11,088 nucleotides of DNA from Lachnospiraceae bacterium (lineage in GTDB: Bacteria > Bacillota > Clostridia > Lachnospirales > Lachnospiraceae), in NCBI GenBank assembly GCA_016293925.1, contig JAEDCX010000075.1, forward strand, positions 1-11,088, given 5' to 3'. The notes under the pieces are model-generated. The model had not been told where the DNA came from and ran no database searches. It saw only the letters and a program-made list of their open reading frames with translations. Positions 6,497 through 11,088 of the stretch are shown piece after piece; position 1 is the first letter of the stretch, and each line of letters opens with the position of its first letter. A program made the position numbers and the translations under genes.

Positions 6497-6961
6497 TTAG
6501 CAAGGGATACAGCTGATACATGTAATATTACACGGAATGTACTCACCCGTTTTGCCCACAGAACCATGATACGGGCTATCCTTACATGTAATCTGGATAT
6601 TGAACTCAACCCGCTCCCCCGGATTAAAATGTCCTCTACGGAAAATGGTAAATCCGGTTTCCGATACATTCGACACATCATATCCGCCGGAATCCTTGAT
6701 CGTATCCAGGCGGAAACCTCTGATCTGGAATGTCATCAGCAGTCCTTCTCCCGAAGAAGAGGAATAGTTGTTGCCAATGATTGCCACCTCGGAATGACTT
6801 CCGCTATTGTGATTACGATATTCACAGCGAATATTCCATTCGTTGACCGGAGTTGGCGGAGGTACTTCCGGCGGCACGATCGGATCATAACCACTTGCTG
6901 CGTAGATTCCTTCCGTCAGATCTTCACACTCTGCAATAATCGGTTTCACGAATTCTTTCAT
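6497..6961 (-). CDS. Leader-bearing small protein, beta-sandwich with C-terminal Cys cluster
   Basis: Protein of 154 residues, probable substrate of the neighbouring export genes. Residues 1-24 are charged and polar, start MKEFVKP and end EGIYAASG, like a RiPP-type leader with a small-residue cleavage zone. There is no hydrophobic core, so it is not a Sec signal peptide. Residues 25-40 are a proline-rich linker. Residues about 41-126 alternate hydrophobic and polar residues and contain NHNSGSHSE, a serine run (67-70) and HFNPGERVEF. This pattern recalls CBM2-like carbohydrate-binding beta-sandwiches, tentatively. The C-terminus is C144-X3-C148-X2-C151-X2-C154, with cysteine as the very last residue; C12, C46 and C126 lie elsewhere. 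The ATG at 6961 has GGGAGG 6 nt upstream and its own strong promoter. A terminator follows the gene. Function unknown; surface adhesin or modified peptide are both possible. Confidence 0.78.
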   Translation of the reverse strand: MKEFVKPIIAECEDLTEGIYAASGYDPIVPPEVPPPTPVNEWNIRCEYRNHNSGSHSEVAIIGNNYSSSSGEGLLMTFQIRGFRLDTIKDSGGYDVSNVSETGFTIFRRGHFNPGERVEFNIQITCKDSPYHGSVGKTGEYIPCNITCISCIPC

Positions 6962-7002
6962 AATATGCCTCCCGTATAAATAACTAACGTCCCCATAGCC
7001 AT

Positions 7003-7031
7003 ATCATATGGGAAAGAAGTCACATCGTCAA
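7003..7031 (-). promoter_or_regulatory. Promoter of the leader-bearing protein gene
   Basis: TTGACG (7031-7026), a 17-nt spacer and TATGAT (7008-7003) give 10 of 12 consensus matches. The predicted start is near 6996, with a leader of about 35 nt. An inverted repeat CCCATA/TATGGG (6992-6997 and 7007-7012) straddles the -10 and the start site. Confidence 0.75.
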
Positions 7032-7071
7032 TAGTTCTTACACTTTTGATAGAAACCCATACAGAATTTAT

Positions 7072-7100
7072 TTGTTATTTCCGCCCCTATGGATTATGAT
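7072..7100 (+). promoter_or_regulatory. Promoter of the S24/S26 peptidase-pepT operon
   Basis: TTGTTA (7072-7077), a 17-nt spacer and TATGAT (7095-7100) predict a start near 7107. It is divergent from the substrate gene promoter, with 40 bp between the two -35 boxes. Confidence 0.6.
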
Positions 7101-7130
7101 ATTAACAGATAACAACAATGTAATCCATAG
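7087..7130. repeat. Perfect 10-bp inverted repeat over the plus promoter -10 region
   Basis: CTATGGATTA (7087-7096) and TAATCCATAG (7121-7130) are exact inverted copies 24 nt apart. The left arm overlaps the first two bases of the -10 and the right arm lies in the 5' leader. It could be an operator or a leader hairpin. No T-run follows, so it is not a terminator. Confidence 0.6.
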
Positions 7131-7142
7131 CAACGAACCCGT

Positions 7143-7152
7143 AAGGAGGAGG
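7143..7152 (+). promoter_or_regulatory. Ribosome binding site deciding the peptidase start
   Basis: AAGGAGGAGG precedes the ATG at 7156, with AGGAGG (7144-7149) spaced by 6 nt. An in-frame TTG at 7072 coincides with the promoter -35 and has no such site. Confidence 0.8.
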
Positions 7153-7155
7153 CCC

Positions 7156-7623
7156 ATGCCGGAGGAAACACCTATCCGATTGAATCCCGAAGATATATTA
7201 CGGTCCGGAAATCTGTTAACCATACAACCGCAGGGAACCAGTATGTATCCTTTTCTCTGCCCCGGTCGTGACGATGTCACCATTGAACCCATTGGGGATC
7301 ATTCCTGCAAACGGGGAGAGGTGATTCTATACCGACGTGACGAGAGCATTCTGGTACTCCACCGGGTTCATCACCGCCACGGGAATGAGATCTATATGCT
7401 CGGTGACGGTCAGACGAAACCGGAAGGACCGCTTCGCCCGGATCAGATGCGCGGACGTATGATCGCATATCGCCGCAAGGGAAAAGATCACACCATCCAC
7501 GAATTCCACTATATTCTTCTTTCCAGGCTCTGGCTTCTTCTCCGACCAGTCCGCTTAACGCTGCTTCGCACACGCAGAAGACTGCGGAAGCTGTTCCATC
7601 TGCCGTCAGATGGCATTTTCTAA
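7156..7623 (+). CDS. S24/S26-family signal-peptidase-like serine protease
   Basis: Protein of 155 residues with the type I signal peptidase fold signatures. The nucleophile serine S29 lies in QGTSMYPFL (26-34). LVLHRV (66-71) places a histidine, H69, where bacterial type I signal peptidases have the base lysine, like the Ser-His arrangement of ER and archaeal type enzymes. MLGDGQTKPEG (81-91) and MRGRM follow. No N-terminal membrane anchor is present. Instead the C-terminus (about 118-148) has a Leu/Trp-rich stretch and then a basic tail rich in Arg, which could hold it at the inner face of the membrane. It is transcribed divergently from the leader-bearing protein and may cleave after its AASG zone; this pairing is inferred. 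pepT follows by 33 nt. It could also act on other exported proteins. Confidence 0.85.
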   Translation: MPEETPIRLNPEDILRSGNLLTIQPQGTSMYPFLCPGRDDVTIEPIGDHSCKRGEVILYRRDESILVLHRVHHRHGNEIYMLGDGQTKPEGPLRPDQMRGRMIAYRRKGKDHTIHEFHYILLSRLWLLLRPVRLTLLRTRRRLRKLFHLPSDGIF

Positions 7624-7656
7624 CCAGTTATTCCCGCTATCACAAGGAGTCCGATT

Positions 7657-8892
7657 ATGTCAGATGTGATTGATCTTTTCTTACAATATGCCGCCATAGA
7701 TACCCAGTCTTCGGAAACCACCGGAACCCATCCCTCCACTGCCAGGCAGCATGTGCTCGCCGAACTGCTGTATCAACAGTTACGGGAGTACGGAGCCACA
7801 GAGGTATCCTATGACAGAGAACACTGTTATGTATATGCCAAATTGGCCGCGGTGGGAGTTCCTTCGGATCGCCGGCTGGGTTTTATTGCGCACATGGATA
7901 CTTCTCCGGAGGTATCCGGATGCCATGTGCAGCCCTCTATCGTCCGGCATTATGACGGAACCGATATTATCCTGAACGCCGGCCTTGGAATCACCCTGTC
8001 CCCTGCAGATTTCCCGGAATTGCGCAATTATATCGGCAAGAGTCTCATTGTCACCGACGGAACCACGCTCCTGGGTGCTGATGATAAGGCGGGCATCGCT
8101 GAGATCATGTCCATGGTACGGTATTTCCACGAACATCCGGAACGACCGCATGGTGAACTGCGCATTGCATTTACGCCGGATGAAGAAATCGGCGAAGGAA
8201 CCGACTTCTTCGACCTGGACCGATTCGATGCAGACGCTGCCTACACCGTGGACGGGGGACCGCTGGGGCTTGTGGAATACGAGAATTTTAACGCCGCAAG
8301 TGCCGTTGTACACATTAACGGACGTTCGGTTCATCCGGGAAGCGCCAAGGGAAAAATGATCCATGCATCCCTGCTTGCCATGGAATTCCATTCCGGACTC
8401 CCGGTCTCTGAAACGCCTGCCGAAACAGAGGGATACGAAGGATTTTATCACCTGACCGATCTGTCCGGTACCGTAGAACATGCGGAACTGCATTACATCA
8501 TCCGGGATCATGACCGGGCAGCATTTGAGAAGCGAAAAGAAAATCTTTTTCGAATTGCGTCCGGAATGAATCAGGCGTACGGCAGGGATCTGGTTCATGT
8601 CACGGTTACGGATTCCTACTACAACATGAAAGAGGTTATGCTACAACACATGGATCTGATTGACAATGTGCGTGCTGCCATGGATGCCCTTCAGATTCCT
8701 TTTCAGACCGCCCCCATTCGCGGGGGTACCGATGGTGCCAGATTATCCTTTGCGGGACTTCCCTGTCCGAATCTCTGCACCGGAGGCATGAATTACCACG
8801 GTCGCTATGAATATGCATGTGTGGAGGAAATGGAGCAGATCGTACAATTACTGATTCTGCTGGCAGAATCTCCCTCCGGCATCCAGCGATAA
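7657..8892 (+). CDS. pepT: Peptidase T (tripeptide aminopeptidase, M20B)
   Basis: Cytosolic dizinc aminopeptidase of 411 residues that removes N-terminal residues from tripeptides; the length is normal. The zinc and catalytic residues are all visible: H79 and D81 in AHMDTSPEVSG, D142 in LLGADDKAG, catalytic E176 and E177 in PDEEIGEG, D199 in TVDGG, and H381 in NYHGRYEY. The dimerisation and lid domain lies between them. RGGTDGARLSFAGLPCPN is the usual C-terminal signature. AAGGAG (7644-7649) is 7 nt before the ATG. It follows the S24/S26 peptidase by 33 nt with no terminator between, so the two are probably co-transcribed. It may recycle peptide fragments, but a general nutritional role is enough to explain it. 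A strong terminator follows. Confidence 0.96.
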   Translation: MSDVIDLFLQYAAIDTQSSETTGTHPSTARQHVLAELLYQQLREYGATEVSYDREHCYVYAKLAAVGVPSDRRLGFIAHMDTSPEVSGCHVQPSIVRHYDGTDIILNAGLGITLSPADFPELRNYIGKSLIVTDGTTLLGADDKAGIAEIMSMVRYFHEHPERPHGELRIAFTPDEEIGEGTDFFDLDRFDADAAYTVDGGPLGLVEYENFNAASAVVHINGRSVHPGSAKGKMIHASLLAMEFHSGLPVSETPAETEGYEGFYHLTDLSGTVEHAELHYIIRDHDRAAFEKRKENLFRIASGMNQAYGRDLVHVTVTDSYYNMKEVMLQHMDLIDNVRAAMDALQIPFQTAPIRGGTDGARLSFAGLPCPNLCTGGMNYHGRYEYACVEEMEQIVQLLILLAESPSGIQR

Positions 8893-8984
8893 TCGACCGA
8901 AACAAAGCGATTGGGCTACGAGTTGCCCTTCCTGCATCCGGGCATCCGGCTGCATATCCTCATTCCTTTACCAGCAAACGTAAA

Positions 8985-9019
8985 ACACCCCGGATATCCG
9001 ATTCGAATATCCGGGGTGT
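8985..9019. terminator. Bidirectional terminator between pepT and the chemoreceptor gene
   Basis: ACACCCCGGATAT (8985-8997) and ATATCCGGGGTGT (9007-9019) form a perfect 13-bp GC-rich stem with a 9-nt loop. T-rich tails follow in both directions: ATCTGTTTTG on plus and, on minus, TTTTACGTTT after the stem. It serves the two convergent genes. The rest of 8893-9051 shows nothing else. Confidence 0.9.
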
Positions 9020-9051
9020 ATCTGTTTTGTCTTATCACTCTGACGCAAATC

Positions 9052-11088
9052 CTAACACTTGAAATTCTGTACCAGAGTAACGATCTTCTCTGTATTCTCC
9101 TGATTATTCTGCAGAATACCTGCAAGAACCTCAGCGGTTGAGTTCGTGTTCTCATTCTTCACGATAATGTCCTCGACGCCGGCTTCATTATCACCGGATG
9201 CAGACTTGATCGAATCCACCTGCTCACGGATGGAATCCAGTTCCACCACAAACTCTCTCGTCACTTCATTGATCTCTTCCATGGTTCTCTGAATACTGTC
9301 AACCGACTGGTTGTAATCTTCCGCAGTGTCTGCAAACTCCTGAAACTGTTTTGCAACATCTCTCTCCAGGAAGCCGACAATACTGTCGAAACAGTTCTGA
9401 ACCGCCGCAATGTTGGCGTTGGTCTCATTACAGATCTTCTGGATATTGGTGGCTGTCTTGGAAGAGCTATCGGCAAGACTTCCGATCTCATTCGCAACAA
9501 CGGCAAATCCACGTCCTGCTTCTCCTGCTCTTGCAGCCTCGATCGAAGCATTCAGGGACAGCAGATTGGTCTGACTGGTAATATTCAGAATCTCGGTAGC
9601 CATCTGATTGATCTGGGCCAGTGACTGCAGATCCTGCATTGCAGACTCAATACTCTTCTGGTTATCCGCGATATTATCCATAGAATTCTGAAGGGAATCG
9701 TTGGCCATGGTCTGCATATGCTGTGCACTCTTCATCAACTGTGCACTCTTCTCACGACCCTCTTCCACCTTACGCTCTACGGAAGAAACCATAGCGACGA
9801 TCTCTTTCATCTTCGTCTCCATCGCTGCGATCGCATCATTGGTCGTTGTAATGCTGGCTGCAAGCTCTTCTGTTGTGGCCGCATTATCCGTCACATATCC
9901 GATCAGGTTCGAAGACTCCTGATTCATGGTACCGGAAGAAACATCCAGTGAAGTCGCACACTGTTTCAATACATCCACGATATCCGTGAATGTTTTCCGC
10001 AGGGAATCAACTGCCGTGGAAATGATACCCACCTCACTCTTACCACCGATGTAGGACTTCAGTTCCACAGATTCCTTCAGATCCAGTTTCTGGAGGTTCT
10101 GGATAGCCTTCTCAACCTTTTTCAGCGGTCTTGCATTCAGGATGACAATCAGCCATGTCAAAGCAACAATCACCAGGTAAGCAGCAATACATACAATGCC
10201 CAGAATCATCTTACTCTTATTGGCAACCGAATAAATCTCATCCTCCGTATCCGCAAGAATCACTGCCCATCCACGGTCTGCAAGATTGGCATACATGCCG
10301 ATGCATGCTTCCCCGTTCTCGTCCTCATATTCAAGGGTTCCGTAGATCTGTCCCGGATTCGCTTCAATCTTGGCAATCACGTCTAACAACATCGGGTCTG
10401 CAATCTCTGTCGCCATCAATGTCTCGTCTTCGTTGAAGATATGGAATCCGGTGGCGGTATTGATCATGTAAGATTTGGCGTTATCAAGTCCGTATGTATC
10501 CAGAGAAGAAAGCGTCTCATTCAGACCGCTTGCGAAAGGTCCGCCACCTACATATCCGATCGGAGTCTTACCGTCTGTATCATACACGGTTGCATACATC
10601 GACATAATCAGTACGCCGGATGCCGGGGACACGATAATTCCGGCATTGTAAACATCCCCTGCAAGCATTGCATTCTGCAATTCTTTCAGTCGGTCTCCCT
10701 CTCTCATAACACGACCGATCACAGGAGGTGCCGGATGGGTCAATACCTTAGAATCCCAGTTTGCCACATAGACACCTTCCCAGTTGTCCAGCTGTCCGTA
10801 ATACGCAAGTGTATATGCTTCCGCCCTCTCCTGCAGTTCCACATTGTTCTCATCTTTTAATAAGTCTCTTACCACCGGTGCCGTTGTGAAACTATGCATC
10901 AGTGCCTCACCCTGTTCCGCATACTGCTCAATGATTCTCGTCTGTGCTTCCAGGGACGTCTTCATGTTGTTAATCGCGCCGTCTTTCATGGCTGATGTCA
11001 GGTTACGATTGGCAAGGATATACAACAAAGCTATACCGATTGCCGCAATAACCGCCACAGCGCTCGTAATGATAACACTCATTTTACC
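9052..11088 (-). CDS. Methyl-accepting chemotaxis protein with periplasm-type dCache sensor
   Basis: Transmembrane chemoreceptor, 676 residues from the first visible ATG (11082). The frame stays open to the window edge (GGT AAA before the ATG), there is no clear ribosome binding site, and membrane segment 1 begins at residue 3. The true start is therefore probably outside, and I mark the gene as running off the edge. Counting from 11082, TM1 spans 3-24, an extracellular dCache sensor 25-290 (VYVANWDSKVLTHP at 104-117 and IGYVGGGPFASGL are typical), TM2 292-315, HAMP about 316-375, and a long coiled-coil signalling domain. The hairpin tip contains LNASIEAARAGEAGRGFAVV from L510, which contacts CheA and CheW. 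The ligand is unknown, and the R-W-Y amino-acid-binding motif is not evident. It implies a motile cell. The convergent pepT is separated by a terminator. Confidence 0.95.
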   Translation of the reverse strand, partial: GKMSVIITSAVAVIAAIGIALLYILANRNLTSAMKDGAINNMKTSLEAQTRIIEQYAEQGEALMHSFTTAPVVRDLLKDENNVELQERAEAYTLAYYGQLDNWEGVYVANWDSKVLTHPAPPVIGRVMREGDRLKELQNAMLAGDVYNAGIIVSPASGVLIMSMYATVYDTDGKTPIGYVGGGPFASGLNETLSSLDTYGLDNAKSYMINTATGFHIFNEDETLMATEIADPMLLDVIAKIEANPGQIYGTLEYEDENGEACIGMYANLADRGWAVILADTEDEIYSVANKSKMILGIVCIAAYLVIVALTWLIVILNARPLKKVEKAIQNLQKLDLKESVELKSYIGGKSEVGIISTAVDSLRKTFTDIVDVLKQCATSLDVSSGTMNQESSNLIGYVTDNAATTEELAASITTTNDAIAAMETKMKEIVAMVSSVERKVEEGREKSAQLMKSAQHMQTMANDSLQNSMDNIADNQKSIESAMQDLQSLAQINQMATEILNITSQTNLLSLNASIEAARAGEAGRGFAVVANEIGSLADSSSKTATNIQKICNETNANIAAVQNCFDSIVGFLERDVAKQFQEFADTAEDYNQSVDSIQRTMEEINEVTREFVVELDSIREQVDSIKSASGDNEAGVEDIIVKNENTNSTAEVLAGILQNNQENTEKIVTLVQNFKC

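Noticed and set aside
7780..8598. Minus-strand open frame of 272 codons opposite pepT
   Set aside because: The pepT frame carries every family motif; the opposite frame shows none.

Overview
The window looks like chromosomal DNA from a Clostridia-class Firmicute, most probably Lachnospiraceae. The reasons are strong AGGAGG-type ribosome binding sites, a T-box tRNA-sensing leader, sigma-A promoters of the TTGACA/TATAAT type, a DUF3737 gene beside a PatB/MalY gene, a Cache-type chemoreceptor, and moderate GC. The family assignment is inference from gene content; no ribosomal or other marker gene is present. I found no tRNA, rRNA, IS element, CRISPR array or phage gene.

Region 1 (1-3328, all on the minus strand) is amino-acid metabolism. 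A DUF3737 gene and a PatB/MalY-type PLP enzyme form a two-gene operon behind a TTGACA-16-TAGAAT promoter. Directly after patB comes a second promoter, then a T-box leader whose specifier codon reads UGG (Trp). Its terminator/antiterminator controls trpB, which runs off the left edge.

Region 2 (3381-7623) is the most interesting part. It holds a fusion of a PqqD-like domain with an HprK-like P-loop kinase domain (plus strand), a half-size ABC exporter (minus), a small protein with a leader-like N-terminus, a proline-rich linker, a predicted beta-sandwich and a C-terminal CX3CX2CX2C cluster (minus), and a signal-peptidase-like S24/S26 protease (plus). The small protein has no Sec signal peptide and the exporter has no leader-cleaving C39 domain. 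The four genes together therefore read as a leader-recognition, modification, export and cleavage cassette, a RiPP-like logic applied to a folded surface domain. An intrinsic terminator between the small protein gene and the exporter gene would set a high substrate-to-exporter ratio. A divergent promoter region with repeated CCATA motifs couples substrate and protease expression.

Region 3 (7657-11088) holds peptidase T (pepT), probably co-transcribed with the protease. A perfect 13-bp bidirectional terminator then separates it from a convergent dCache methyl-accepting chemotaxis protein whose true start probably lies beyond the right edge.
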